A stretch of 64,000 nucleotides of DNA from Papaver somniferum (taxonomy: Eukaryota > Streptophyta > Magnoliopsida > Ranunculales > Papaveraceae). A model generated the notes under the pieces. The model had not been told where the DNA came from. It was given only the letters and a program-made list of their open reading frames with translations, and did not search any database. A program made the translations under genes and the position numbers. The stretch's first letter is position 1. The number at the start of each line of letters is the position of its first letter. Shown here piece after piece: positions 25,120-36,822 of the stretch. The DNA lies in assembly GCF_003573695.1 (NCBI RefSeq), contig NC_039362.1, positions 193,250,827 to 193,314,826 of the forward strand, given 5' to 3'.

Positions 25120-25790
25120 AATCTAATTAGAGATATCCGTAGATTTTAGGAAGATGCTGTAGGGGTCGACGACGACTTGGTCATTCAACACGTACTAGCA
25201 ACTTCACCGCGGTTATGTTACTATTATATAGTAATCAACTATATGTAGATTATAACATTAAAATGATGGTTTGGTCCTACGCCTATTACTTAAAACTTGA
25301 CCCCAGCTTGTTGTTTAATAACAAGCCAAAAACTTTAATTAAAATTTCATTCAGAGGTCTCTCTCTTGACGTCGTTGCGAAATGTCTCTCTGGACGTCAG
25401 TTGCAAGGAAGGTTACGTTACTTGACTGTTGCCATTTCGCCAACAATGCAATGGGACATCAACATGTAGTATATTATGGAGACTTTTTCAAAAATTAAAT
25501 AGAAGTTATCAGGCCTCTGACGTGTATGCCATGTATAGGGGCTAGACTGACATATACAAGTGTGCATAGTGCATACGTCAATACCCCAAGCATGAGGACA
25601 TTAATGAATTGGTGTGTATAACGTATTACGGAGTGGGATCTTTTAAAGGCCACCAAAGAGAAATTACACTAATGCATTGGTACGTAATATTAGTAAATGA
25701 GATTTTCTAAGTCTTTCCTTATAACCCGTATAATCCCTTGGCAATAATATTTATTTAGAGATGCCTCTCGTCTGTATACTAGATTTGTAA
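25120..25790. other. Intergenic, upstream of the HIPP gene
   Basis: Non-coding. A phrase near 25140-25400 (gacttggtcattcaacac, then caacttcaccgcggttatgt, later tctctcttgacgtcgttgc) recurs in variant form near 26575-26760, so an old segmental duplication is likely. No other feature seen. Confidence 0.4.
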
Positions 25791-25794
25791 ACGG

Positions 25795-26090
25795 AAAATG
25801 AGTCATTTGTCCAAATATTTTTAAATCACGGTTCAAATGAATGAGTAAAAAATAGTTCGGGTGAAATGGACAAAAAAAAATAGTAAGATGAAACTGGATT
25901 CATCCTAACTTAAATTTTAAACATAGTAAGGATGAAACTGGATACATCCTGTGTAAATTAAAAATAATAAAAAATATTTGAAAATGGGAACGATGAAACT
26001 GGTTACATCCTGACCATTTTTAAAATTTTGACCATTTAAATAATATCTAAATCTAAATATCCTTTTCATCCAAGAATTGTTGATTTTAGT
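25795..26090. repeat. Short tract with three GATGAAAC...CATC hairpins
   Basis: Three related units occur: gatgaaactggattcatcc (25889), aggatgaaactggatacatcct (25927 onward) and gatgaaactggttacatcctg (25991 onward). In each, a GGATG/GATG-type word pairs with CATCC/CATC across about 10 bases. The flanks (gagtcatttgtccaaatatt on the left) look like the ends of a small repeat, but no terminal inverted repeat or target duplication was fixed. Confidence 0.45.
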
Positions 26091-26099
26091 TTTTTTAAT

Positions 26100-27014
26100 C
26101 AATTTTGTGATTCGTAAAATGCAAAATTGATCATGGTCATGTGCAAATGCAAGACAATTTATTAACTTAAGTCTATGTCAAGTCAAAGTCTTCGCATCGC
26201 GTAGCGCGTCTCTCCTTTCCAATTCATATCATTGTTTCGTTGTTTTAACCATCTTTGAAAAGATATGCACAATCCAATCAAAGTCGCACTGTTTTGTTGT
26301 TTGATCAACAAACTTTGAAATATGCAACACAATTTTGTTGATACGTTGTCTTTTCTTCTGTCCTTGAAAGACAGTGAACTTCGACATCACCGTTATATCG
26401 TTTTAACAGCCTTATTTCTATGCCTCTATATTCCCATATATATATTAACGGTCTAATTATAACCAACCAGAAAATAGAATCCATACTTATTAGCAGCTCG
26501 GAAATCTTAAAGATTCCTGGTAGTTCTCATTGTTTTCTCTTCTTATTTTCTTAAATCTCACATCAAAGGTATACGTCAATTTGTCATTCAACACCTACTA
26601 CTACAACTTCACCACGGTCATGTTATAAAATAATCAACTTAACTTCAATAGGGATTAGATAGATGGTTTAATTTGTAAGTTGGACCAACATCTATCATAA
26701 CCAGACAAAAGCTCATTTTAACTCTATTTAGATGTCTCCCTTGACATCTTCGTCGCTGAGACGAAGATTAATTACTTGCATGGCCACCACAGTTAGGTAT
26801 ATACGTATAACGTATGGACCGAGTTAATGTTTTTTTAAGCTTCATTTAAATTTGATAGCTCCACTGCTCATATCATTCCCACTCTAGGTTGGACAAGTGG
26901 GGCATCTGCCCTGGCACTGTAATCATACTTGTCGATAATTCACACAATTGAACAGTTTAAGTTCATTACAGTAAAATTTTCTTTTTATTATTTCTTACCT
27001 TCAATTCCGACTCC
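26100..27014. other. Intergenic, no gene seen
   Basis: AT-rich. The segment 26570-26830 resembles 25150-25440, as noted for the HIPP upstream region. Nothing else recognised. Confidence 0.4.
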
Positions 27015-27023
27015 AAAATTTCC

Positions 27024-27985
27024 TAACGTCATTAGGGACGACCCTCAAAGAATTAGAGGTGACTAAATAAGATAAAATAAATTAAAAATACTTATATGTT
27101 CCTAAATAATCGGTAATTTAATATAGGTTGTAAAGAACAATCGGTAGATAAAGAACATAACGAAACTTACGATTCTAATCGGTAGATAATAAACGTCGGG
27201 AAATTACCGATTGTGGAAACAGAGAAATTCGAAATTCCATTGGTTTTGAAAATTTTGAATTTGGGGTTACTACCACAATCGGTAGATAAAGAACATCACG
27301 AGACTACCGATTGTGCAAATATAGAAATTCGAAATTCTATTGGTTTTGGAAATTTTGAATTTGGGGTTACTACCACAATCGGTAGATAAAGAACATCAGG
27401 AGACTACCGATTTTACAACCGGTAGATAATAAACATCACGAGACTACCGATTGTGTAAATAGAGAAATTCGAAATTCCATTTGTTTTTGAAAAAAATTGA
27501 ATTTGGGGCTACTACCACAATCGGTAGATAAAGAACATCACGAGACTACCGATTGTACAATCAGTAGATAAAGAACATCACGAGACTACCGATTGTGAAA
27601 ATAGAGAAAATCAAAATTCCATAGGTTTTTGAAAAATTCGAATTTTTGGCTACTACCACAATCGGTACAAAAATTAACATCACGAGACTACCGATTGTGC
27701 AAATGGAGAAATTCAAAATTCCATTGGTTTTTGAAAATTTTGAATTTGGGGCTACTACCACAATCTGTAGAGAATTAATATCACGAGATTACCATTTTAA
27801 CTACCGATTATAATTTCCGTAACACAAATCAACATACATCGATATAAACTACCGATTGTAATATTGTCTACCGATTATGGAGGGCATTTTAGCCATTTCA
27901 AAAAATTTGAGATAAGAGGTGGTTTTATTTTACTTTGGGGTGTCTTATTAGTCGCCCCTAATTCTTTCAGGATCGCCCGCAAAGC
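27024..27985. mobile_element. Hairpin-array element 2 (stem word CAATCGGTAG), Mutator-like
   Basis: Flanked by 9-bp direct repeats AAAATTTCC (27015-27023 and 27986-27994), the size made by Mutator-like elements. Inside the ends are inverted repeats: GGGACGACCCTCAAAGAATT on the left matches GGGCGATCCTGAAAGAATTA from the right end read in reverse complement, with AGRGGYGACTA following on both. The core (about 27100-27860) contains many copies of ACAATCGGTAG paired with CTACCGATTGT. For example CACAATCGGTAG at 27274-27285 pairs perfectly with CTACCGATTGTG at 27304-27315 across 18 bases. Here hairpin and spacer (gaaattcgaaattccattgg) also repeat in tandem about every 100-115 bp. No coding capacity. 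Confidence 0.7.
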
Positions 27986-27994
27986 AAAATTTCC

Positions 27995-29090
27995 CTGATG
28001 GAGTAGTATTGGATGGAAAAACTTTATAATTATATATACTGTAACGCGCATTGATTCTTTTTCCTTTGATAAGATTTCATATGGATTGCACTGTTGATTT
28101 CTTTGTAAGGAAGCAAAAATTCAAACACGTCTTGATTATAAGATCCAAGTGATTAGTCTTCGTAGCTTCTGCAATTGTCAACATCAGCTGTTAACCTTAT
28201 ATGTTTGGAGATACACGAAATTTTCCATATAGTTCAGCCATTACATTATAAGACTTTGATTTTACTTAAAAAAGGAGATTTACGAAATCTTGATTTCGTA
28301 GTTCGTTTCCCACTTTTCTTCCAGTAATTTTCAAGGATGGAGACGTTTAGTTGTTGAATTACTATTAGGGAATTTTTGTTATCTTTTAAGTCAACTTCAA
28401 AGTCAAAGTCTTTCTGGACAAATTGACATTATTGTCCTTGATGCCTTGTGGTGTTCAAATGACTAAACGTCACCACAGGTCTCTTTTCCCTGAGTTACAC
28501 GAAATGTATAATATAGCTAGCTTATCCTATGGTGACTAGGATTCGATTTACTTTAAGTTAGGAATCATAAATAGAACTAGTGTCAAGAGGGATAAAATTT
28601 GCATTTTGTTAACGAGTAGTAATCTTATCTAACTGTACCTAAAAACACAAATCGACTAAACGAACATGTTGTGTGCCTGGTACATTAGCCATAAAAAACT
28701 CAGCTAGCTGGACTTGTTATAGTCTACTGCTAACTAAATTAAACTTGCCATTTTCAACAACAATTCTAATAGCGGATCTGTAAATAAATGAGATTGGAGA
28801 TGAAATCTTTCTCAATTAGTGGGAGGCGGTCATCCTCCTACCTGAACGGGGATTTTATCAGCGTACCAGAGAGGTTCAGAAAACTAAATTTTGTGGGTGT
28901 TGGAATATTGAAGTCTAAAACTCATGGTAAACCTACGCTATATGTGTATGTGTATAGTGTATCTGCTTTTTTCTTTTGTCTAGGTTAGACACCTAGACAA
29001 TCCCTTAACTAAACTGGGTCAGGAAATAACAATCAGTAGCATAAAGCATTTCGTTTTATTCATGAAATAAAATCCCGAAAAAACCATTTC
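27995..29090. other. Intergenic, upstream of FBL12-like gene A
   Basis: No gene. The ORF at 28788-28988 has no recognised content. Phrases near 28870-29100 recur upstream of the other cluster members (31080-31250, 35450-35540), so part of this is duplicated promoter-region DNA. Confidence 0.4.
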
Positions 29091-29181
29091 GTTTTAGGTC
29101 ATTTTATTAGAATCTTCTCGATCTTCCTCTTTCTTATCAAAGGACCCTTTCGACTGCTTCCCTATTACCTGAGACGCCAAG

Positions 29182-29370
29182 GTATGATAACTTTACTTTA
29201 GATGTTTACTTTTGTTAGAGTTTTAGAATATACCTAGATGCAAGATCGGTTATAAGTTTCTCTCGAGTCGTCTGTTTGTGTATTATCCAGATTCCGATGA
29301 TGAGGTTTAAACCTATATGTAACAGGTAATATGTTCCTGTATCGTATTGCATTCTGACTTGGGTGTGCAG
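29182..29370 (+). other. Leader intron of FBL12-like gene A
   Basis: Donor GCCAAG|GTATGA (29181/29182) and acceptor GTGTGCAG|GACGCA (29370/29371). The same layout recurs in gene B (33063-33347, GCCAAAG|GTATAA to TATGCAG) and gene C (35653-35952, TCAAAG|GTATAA to TGTGCAG), which supports a shared leader-intron structure in the cluster. Confidence 0.6.
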
Positions 29371-29446
29371 GACGCATTAAAAAGATAGGAATAATCGATA
29401 AGAATTTGGATAATGAGTTTGTTCAAAGGGTTGGTAAAATAATGTA

Positions 29447-30580
29447 ATGATGAGCGCCAAGTCCGACAAAGCAGTAGAGGCACTAAGAAACCATGGAACA
29501 GCTGGTGATGATAATCGGCTGTCTAAAATCCGTAGAACCTCCTCATCCTGCATTACAAACCTTCCTGATGACTGTCTAAATCTTATAGTTATGCGTCTAA
29601 CAACTAAAGATGATCGTGACTCCTTTGGTTTGACTTGTCGTCAATGGCTTCATATTCAGAACAATAATCATGAATCCTTATGGTATCGCTGTTATCACAT
29701 TTACCCAGGCTACGTATTCCCAAAATTCAGTCCCGAATGCTTTCCCAAAATTCTTTGTAGGTTGTTCACTCGATTCCAAAACCTCGAAGCTTTGTCTCTA
29801 CAGTATCTCCCGGAGATAACAGATTTTGAAATGTTACGGTCACAATTCTCCGGTTCAAAAATTCAACTGTTGTGCTTAGATCGTTGCCCCAAGTATTCAG
29901 ATACCGAATTGTCTTTTGATGTTTTCTTGGTTCCCCCGCTTGACAACTGTATGTCTTATGGAATGTAGTATTAGTGATAGAGGTTTACAAGCCCTGGCGA
30001 AATGTTGTTCATCCTTGAAGGTAGTTGACCTCTCACTGTGTTCCTCAATTACTGATTCAGGAATAAGTTTTCTCATACAAAATTGTCCCAAATTGCGTTC
30101 ACTTTATGTACCCTCTTGCAGCAATATAACAGGTATTGGGTTTCTTGGGTGTCCGAAGACCTTAACCTATATTAATGCAGGCGGGTGCGAACTTACACCA
30201 GAGGGGATTAAAGCAATTGTTAGTGGTGGCGGGGTTGAATCTCTAGATTTCTCAATATTCTCCAGGGTTGGAGAAGGATGTATTAATTCTGAAGCAGTTA
30301 AGATGATTTCAAAAGGATCTCCTTTATTTAGGGAATTGAGGATAATAAATCGTGTGGAAGTAGAGCTAGAAGGATGGGAAGCTATTGGTCTGAATTGCCC
30401 AAACTTGGAATGCCTTATCGCATTTGGGTGCAGAAAGTTATGTAATCTAGGTTTGAAGCTTTGTGTAATGGATGCAATAAGCTTTCCAGGCTATACATAG
30501 ACAAGGACAATAATTGTAGTAGTTTTGCTGTTGAACTTTTCAAGAGAAGAAAACCCGATGCTATGATATGCTTTGGTTGA
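29447..30580 (+). pseudogene. FBL12-like F-box/LRR protein, gene A, two frameshifts
   Basis: Related to plant F-box/LRR-repeat protein 12, an SCF substrate adaptor. It starts MMSAKSDKAVEALRNHGTAG, then the F-box (CITNLPDDCLNLIVMRLTTK, DSFGLTCRQW LHIQNNN) at about residues 35-75. After TELSF the frame is lost at the T-run 29914-29917: gene B has CCT TTG ATG where A has one extra T. The next frame (29916 on) carries LRRs such as LTTVCLMECSISDRGLQALA, SITDSGISFLIQNCPKL, NITGIGFLGCPKTLTYI and LTPEGIKAIVSGGG. A second lesion near 30455 (one G missing in TTTGAAGC compared with TTTGGAAGC) returns the frame to CNGCNKLSRLYIDKDNNC and the natural end ICFG-TGA at 30578-30580. The protein cannot be made as read; the rest of the gene is well preserved. 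Confidence 0.8.
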
Positions 30581-30589
30581 TATGTTTAA

Positions 30590-31250
30590 TGAAGCATTGT
30601 CTAACAGCATGTACGGGACCTAGTAGTTTGTGGTGCAGCACATAGCAATAAATACACTTTCTCTTTAATCAATGGTCCGACTAAATTTTCATTTTTTTTT
30701 TGTTTTAAAATTGTCTGCAACATCTTTGAGTAGGCTAATGCTGAGAACTTCGGGTGAATATTTTCTGAGGCGATCAGCTTGATACTCAAAAAGATATAAC
30801 TGTGTAGCTTGTTTTTAGTATTATGTCGAATGATTCTTGTCTGCAAATTTGTGGTTTTTGCTTAATGGTTTCTAGTAATGCGAGTTATATATATATGCCT
30901 AGGTTATATGGATTGAACATGCCTAAATATATGTAAAACACAATATATATGTCTGTATATATGCCTATACCTGGTACAATTTAAGCCAGCAACAACCACG
31001 ATTGAGTCAATTCTTCTGATGATACCTAGCTAACTGATCTTGCGCTATTGCTGCTTAAATTTGTCATCTCCGGTAAGAACTGGAAAATAATGCTATTGAG
31101 GAATATGGGTTTTAATTTTGCGGGTACTGGGAGTCTTGACCTCAGGGTAAGCGGTAATGGAATGCCTTGCATCAGAAGTTAAAACAGATTCCAACAAAGA
31201 TCCGTAATTGAAACTGGACATGAGATAAAAGCCCGAAAGAATTGTTTCCT
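30590..31250. other. 3' flank of gene A and upstream region of gene B
   Basis: No gene. The right part (31080-31250) matches promoter-proximal sequence of other cluster genes and is continued beyond the Mutator-like element at 32909. Confidence 0.4.
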
Positions 31251-31259
31251 TTTAAGAAT

Positions 31260-32908
31260 GTGAAAACTACAGGGAGACCCATTTTTCCAGATTTTCCACT
31301 GTCATATCCACGTACAGAAAAGTTCAGGCGCGCACCCATTTTCCCGTCAAAAATTCGTAGCAGACCCATAATTTATGAAATTCTGCTTCTCAGTTTTTAA
31401 AAGGCCAAACTACCCTTTTCTTCGAGCGACGAACAGAGAGAAGCGAGAAGAAAACAATGGTGAATTCCGATTCTTCGTTTTTAACATTTGGATTTTTCTC
31501 TTTGTCAAATCTTTTCCCAAATCCTTTTCTGAATAATCTTCTCAATAAAACTAGGGTTTCTGTTTCATATTTGGAATTTCTTCTCTTTGGTAATCCAACT
31601 TTCCTCATTTCCATAAAAACAGAATTATAAGATTAATGGTGTTTTGTTTGATAATCTTCGTCCCCCTCATATTCGGTATCTTACATCAAAAGGTAAGATT
31701 TCACCATTCTCTGTTCTTGTAGTGTTTTGATAAATGTCCAGAGAGTTTAATTATCATCAGTAGCATTTTTCTAGTATAAAACATGATTTCTCCATTCACG
31801 AGTGTATCCTACTGATCTAGTTCATTGTGTTGTCTTTGATTGCACATGCATAAGATGTTATGCATATTTTTTTTATACTGCATAACTTGTTATGCGCATT
31901 TTCTTTGTACTGCATAACTAGTTATGCATATTTTTTTTGCATCTGCAGTGATTTATGATAAGCATAACCTTTGATGCACATTGTTTTGTACTGCACAATG
32001 TCTTATGCATCTGCATAACTGGTTATGCACATTTATTTTACTTGTGCTACATAACAAGTTATGCACATTTTCTTTGTACTGCATAACTAGTTATGCACAT
32101 TTTCTTTGCATCTGCAGTGATTTATGATAAGCATAACCTTTGATGCATCTGCATAACTAGTTATGCACATTGTTCTGTACTGCATAATGTCTTATGCATC
32201 TGCATAACTGGTTATGCACTTTTTTTTGTGCCACATAACAAGTTATGCATCTGCATAACTGGTTATGCACATTTTCTTTGTACTGCATAACTAGTTATGC
32301 ACTTTTTTTTTATACTGCATAACTTGTTATCCACATTTATTTTTGTACTGCATAACTGGTTATGCACATTTATTTTTCGTTAACTGAAAGTGAAAGTATC
32401 AAAGTAAAATAAAATGTTGATTTTGTTTGTGTTTCGTTCATTTTTTTTCGAAATGTTGTTTCTAGAATTTGTAAACTGTAAGTAGTTTCTAGGTTGGTTT
32501 TTTAGAGTATGAAATTGATTTTTCATCCATTTTTGTTGAAATTGATTTTTTTTCTGTTTCTTCTACTTGATTTTTTCTTCTTCGTCTGTTTCATCCATTT
32601 TTGTTGAAATGTATTCTAGGGTTTAGTCAAAAATGATTTACTTCTTTGAATCATCGATTTTAAATGATTTATTTCTTTAAATGATGGAGAAAAAATCTTT
32701 GCAGATCCGTTACAGAGATTAATGGAGGAATAGAGAAAGAAATCGGCGGAGAAGAAAAAAAATTATGCTCAAAAACGATGAAGGGTAATAGAGTCTTTCA
32801 GTACGTTTTAAATATTTTTAAATAATTATGGGTGCGACTGTATCAAAAATTAATTGTGGGCCTGGCGGTAAGATTTTTATTTTTTTTGGGCCTGCGCCTA
32901 AGTTCCCC
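31260..32908. mobile_element. Hairpin-array element 3 (stem word GCATAACTAGTTATGC), Mutator-like
   Basis: Flanked by perfect 9-bp direct repeats TTTAAGAAT (31251-31259 and 32909-32917), the hallmark of Mutator-like insertion. Removing the element rejoins cluster promoter sequence (cctTTTAAGAATcctctcaag), matching agaatcctctcaagtctc upstream of gene C. The ends are weakly inverted (GTGAAAACTACAGGGAGACC against GGGGAACTTAGGCGCAGGCC), and both subterminal regions carry acccataatt-type sequence and a near AACTACCCTT / TATTACCCTT motif. The core (31845-32370) has about a dozen palindromes of the form GCATAACNNGTTATGC, for example 31912-31927, spaced by cattttctttgtactg-like linkers. No coding capacity. 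Confidence 0.7.
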
Positions 32909-33062
32909 TTTAAGAATCCTCTCAAGCCTCAGCTTCCTCTTTCTGAAACATGCACCCTCAGCTCCTTATAATATTTATAGGCCGAGTGAGTTGTTCTGAG
33001 TACTTTTGTTCTAGCACCGTCACAACGAAAAATTGGGAAAAGTTCTCCTTCCGACGCCAAAG

Positions 33063-33347
33063 GTATAACTATTTTACTTTAGATATTTACATTTGTTGAT
33101 CAAATATAAAATAAAAAGTTTTGTAGATAATTGTCTATTACTGTTTGAGTTTTATGATATACCTCGATTATAAGTTTCTCTTGAGTCGTCTGCCTGTGGG
33201 TTATATTTATGGAGCTTGTGCTCATAAAAACGTCCAACCCAAGGATACCAGAGTCTGATGAGCTTAGCTCTATTTAGGTTGTCAGATTATTTGTTGTTTT
33301 CTCTTTTGCAATTTTGTATCTTACTGCATTCTGACTTGGGTATGCAG
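33063..33347 (+). other. Leader intron of FBL12-like gene B
   Basis: Donor CCAAAG|GTATAA and acceptor GTATGCAG|GACGTA. The same position and boundary sequence occur in genes A and C. Confidence 0.6.
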
Positions 33348-33505
33348 GACGTAAAGGATTTCTCTGTTCGTTTTTGGTATAAGAAAGTTTGTCATCCAAT
33401 GACATGTGCAACAAAAGGTTGGGTAAGAATTAGAATACCTCTATTTCAAAACCTCCAGAAGAGAAGGAAACCGGTAATGAAGACAGTCGGTGCGAAATCC
33501 ATACA

Positions 33506-34480
33506 ATGCCATATAATATCACAAACCTCCCTGGTGACTGTCTAAATCTTATATTTAAGTGCTTAGGAACTAGAGAAGATCGAAATTCCTTTGGTTTAAC
33601 TTGTCATCGATTGCTTCATATTCAGAACAACAATCGTGAATCATTACGTCTCTATCATAATAAGTACAGTCCTGATGGAAACATTTTAGAAGTTCTTTAT
33701 AGGTTGTTGCAGCGATTCCCACACCTCAAAAAACTCTCTCCAATGTTTCAAAAAAGAATAACGTGGCTCCCAGAGATAACAAATTCTGTTATTTTACAGT
33801 CACAACTCTCTGGATCAAAAATCAAACACCTGAGCTTAGATTTATGGTACGAGAATACAGATATCGAAGTGCCTTTGATGTTTTTCTCTTGGCTCCCTAG
33901 TTTGACAAGTATTAGACTCTCCCATTTTGATATTGCTGATAAATGTTTAGAGGCCCTAACAAAACGTTGTTCGCTCTTAGAGACGGTTGAACTCACATGT
34001 GGTCGCTTGATTACTGATTCGGGTATAAGTTTTCTTTTGCAAAATTGTCGCCACCTCTATAGACTTCATCTTTATTATTGCAACAACATAACAGGTATCG
34101 GCTTTCTATGGTGTCCACAAACCTTAACTCATTTTGAAGCAGACAAGTGCAAACTTACACCAGAGGGAATTAGTGCAATTGTTAGCGGTGGCGGGCTTGA
34201 ATATCTAAGACTCTGTGACATGCCCAAGTTTAAAACTGAAACAATTATGACAATTTCAAAAGGTTGCCCTTTATTGAAGGAGCCGAGCATATCAGATTGT
34301 GAGGAAGTAGAGCTGGAAGGATGGCAAGCTATCGGTCAGAATTGTAAAAATTTGGAACGCGTTGACGTGTATGAGTGCAGAAAGTTACGCGATATGGGTC
34401 CGAAAGCTTTGTGCAACGGGAGTAACAAGCTTACCAGATATGAGGTAGATTATAGCGATAATTGTACCTTCAAGCTGTGA
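33506..34480 (+). CDS. FBL12-like F-box/LRR protein, gene B (longest open member)
   Basis: Encodes 324 residues with no internal stop. The F-box is at about residues 4-45 (ITNLPGDCLNLIFKCLGTRE, RNSFGLTCHRLLHIQNNN). Leucine-rich repeats follow to the C-terminus, including LPSLTSIRLSHFDIADKCLE, LITDSGISFLLQNCRHLYRL, NITGIGFLWCPQTLTHFEAD, LTPEGISAIVSGGGLEYLRL, ISKGCPLLKEPSISDCEEVE, and GWQAIGQNCKNLERVDVYEC. FBL12-type proteins of about 395 residues recruit targets to SCF ubiquitin ligases. Compared with gene C, about 45 N-terminal residues are missing: the homologous upstream frame (NKRLGKN-stop-NTSISKPPEEKETG) has TAG near 33437, so translation would have to start at 33506, just before the F-box. 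The C-terminus is also shorter than in gene D. It may be functional with a trimmed N-terminus, or in early decay. Its promoter region contains the Mutator-like element at 31260-32908. Confidence 0.8.
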   Translation: MPYNITNLPGDCLNLIFKCLGTREDRNSFGLTCHRLLHIQNNNRESLRLYHNKYSPDGNILEVLYRLLQRFPHLKKLSPMFQKRITWLPEITNSVILQSQLSGSKIKHLSLDLWYENTDIEVPLMFFSWLPSLTSIRLSHFDIADKCLEALTKRCSLLETVELTCGRLITDSGISFLLQNCRHLYRLHLYYCNNITGIGFLWCPQTLTHFEADKCKLTPEGISAIVSGGGLEYLRLCDMPKFKTETIMTISKGCPLLKEPSISDCEEVELEGWQAIGQNCKNLERVDVYECRKLRDMGPKALCNGSNKLTRYEVDYSDNCTFKL

Positions 34481-34489
34481 CTGTAGGGA

Positions 34490-35560
34490 GGTTACCATCG
34501 TGACACCTCTTATAAGGGAGCACATTGTGACTCTTTGATATCGTATCATAGAATTGTGAACATCCCGATTAAACATTCAAAAAAGTTTTCTTCAGTCTTT
34601 TTTTTTTTAGATTTCTTGTTTATATGTATCCATATATGTTTGATCTTCTAGAAAAAAAAGAAATCTTGCAATGTTTAAGGACGTTCTCTCGAGATATTTC
34701 AACCATTTTTTTAAATAATTCTCCTTAGTTTAGGTTTAATTTACATATCTTACAGGGAGAAATCAAAAACAATGTGAGTGGAGTCTGTACGCAGTAACTT
34801 CTAGGTTTTTTTTACATTTTTTTTTCGCAAAAACGCGAATCAGCTGCAGCGTTGATTTTTAGTGTTGTTTAATTACCGGTTCCAATAAGTAAGCGTACAG
34901 GCAAAAAAAAAAAAAAATTTAATTTTATGTGGTTGGACACATAGACAGTCCCTTAACTGAACATTATGTGGATTGCAAAAACTTGGAACTCCTTAGCCTT
35001 TGTGGGCGCAGAATCTCCAGATGGTAGCCTACGTCTTGCGGAGATACTTTAGATCATAGAACGAATGTTTCAGATGGCAGTGTGGCAATTTTTCCAGTCA
35101 TTATAGCTATGCGAAACTCGGTGTTCTTTTTGGCCAATGGAAGCGAGCAAAGTGAGCTAAATTTTTTCTGTAAAAGGGATTGTAATAGTGTAAAACAGGC
35201 TGAGTTTTTTAGGGTTCTTCCATCCATAGTGAAATCACCCAGTGACTGTAGGTTTTAACACCGAACCATGTATCACATGTGTCTTTATATTTTTGCTTGC
35301 TTACTCACAAATCTTAACCACATAACTTAATGCTTGTGCTTGTATCTTTGGAGAAAATCACCGAGTCGGTATCTCTACCTCTCAACAGCAAACTTGTGAG
35401 TTAAGATGTTTAAGCTTTTCCATTAAAAAACTTCTAGAAAATAATATTAGGGGGTTTTAATTTTGTGGCAACTGAGTATTGAAGTTTTGATGGTTTCCGT
35501 TTCCTTTAAGGTTTTTAATTAGAATCCTCTCAAGTCTCAATTTTCACCTTCGGCTCCTTC
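34490..35560. other. Intergenic between genes B and C
   Basis: No gene recognised. A short relic near 34965-35010 (attgcaaaaacttggaactcc followed by ttgtgggcgcagaa) matches the last LRR of the family, so a fragment of a further copy is buried here. The right end is promoter-like sequence shared with gene B. Confidence 0.45.
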
Positions 35561-35652
35561 CTATTATTAATGGGGACAAAAAAAAAAAACATATTGAGTG
35601 CGTTTTTCTGAGTTATATTATATTCTGAGTTTTTTGTTTTTTTGATTCAAAG

Positions 35653-35952
35653 GTATAATAGTTTTACTTTAGATATATTTACTTTTGTGGATCGAATAAA
35701 AAATTCTGTAGATAATCGTCTAATACTGATTGAGCTCTACAATCCACCTCGATTATAAGTTTCTATCGAGGCGTCTGCCTGTGGGTTATGTATATGCAGC
35801 TTGTGCTCATAAAAACGTGTAACCCAGAGACTAGAGTCCATTAATTTGATGATAATTGCAATAAGTCAAAGTATACCATGCTTAGCTCTGTTTAGATTGT
35901 CACATTACTCTCTTTTGCAATAAGCTTATTACATTCTCACTTGGGTGTGCAG
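35653..35952 (+). other. Leader intron of FBL12-like gene C
   Basis: Donor TTCAAAG|GTATAA and acceptor GGTGTGCAG|GACCTA, as in genes A and B. Confidence 0.55.
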
Positions 35953-36822
35953 GACCTACACATTAAGAAGATAGTATCTTCTCTGTTCGTTTGTGGTATA
36001 AGAATTCGGATGTTGAGTTCGTCATCCAATAACATGAGTAACAAAGACTTAGGTAAGAACGAGATCTCTATTTCAGAACCACGACAAGGAAAGAAGGAAA
36101 CTGGTGATGACCGGCCGTCTAAAATCCGTAAAACCTCCTCATTATCCTATATCAGAAACCTCCCTGCTGAAAGTCTGCATCTTATATTTAAATGCCTAAA
36201 AACTAGAGAAGATCGTAATTCCTTTGGATTAGCTTGTCGTCAATGGCATCACATTCAGAACAACAGTGTTGAATCATTATTGCTTCAGTACAGTAATTAC
36301 GGTTCTGAAGGAAACTTTCTAGAGGTTCTTTGTAAGTTGTTGTGTCGCTTCCCGCATCTAAAAAATTTATGTTTAATGTTTGGAGAGAAGAAAATGCGTC
36401 TCCCAGAGACAACAAATTCTGATATTTTATGGTCCCTACTCTCTGGATCAAAAATTCAAAACCTGCGCTTAGATTTCTCCTATAAGTGTCTAAAATGTTT
36501 TTCTCTTGGTTCCCTCATTTGACAAGTGTTAGTCTCCTCCGTTTTGGTATTACTGGTAAATGTTTAGAGGGCCTAGCAAATAAAAGTTTAGAGGCTCTAG
36601 CAAAATGTTGTGACTCGATTACTGATTCGGGTATAAGTTTTCTCTTGCAAAACTGCCGCAAACTCAGTACACTTATCCTTGATTCCTGCAACAACATAAC
36701 AGGTATCGGCTTTCTAGGATGTCCACAGACCTTGACCCAAGTTGAAGCAGACAAGTGCAAACTTACACCAGAGGGAATTGGTGCAATTGTTAGTGATGGT
36801 ACTGGTGGGCTTGAGTATATAA

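Noticed and set aside
27100..27860. CRISPR-like array of regularly spaced repeats
   Set aside because: The repeats are inverted word pairs inside a terminal-inverted-repeat element of a plant genome; spacers are themselves repeated and no cas genes are possible here.
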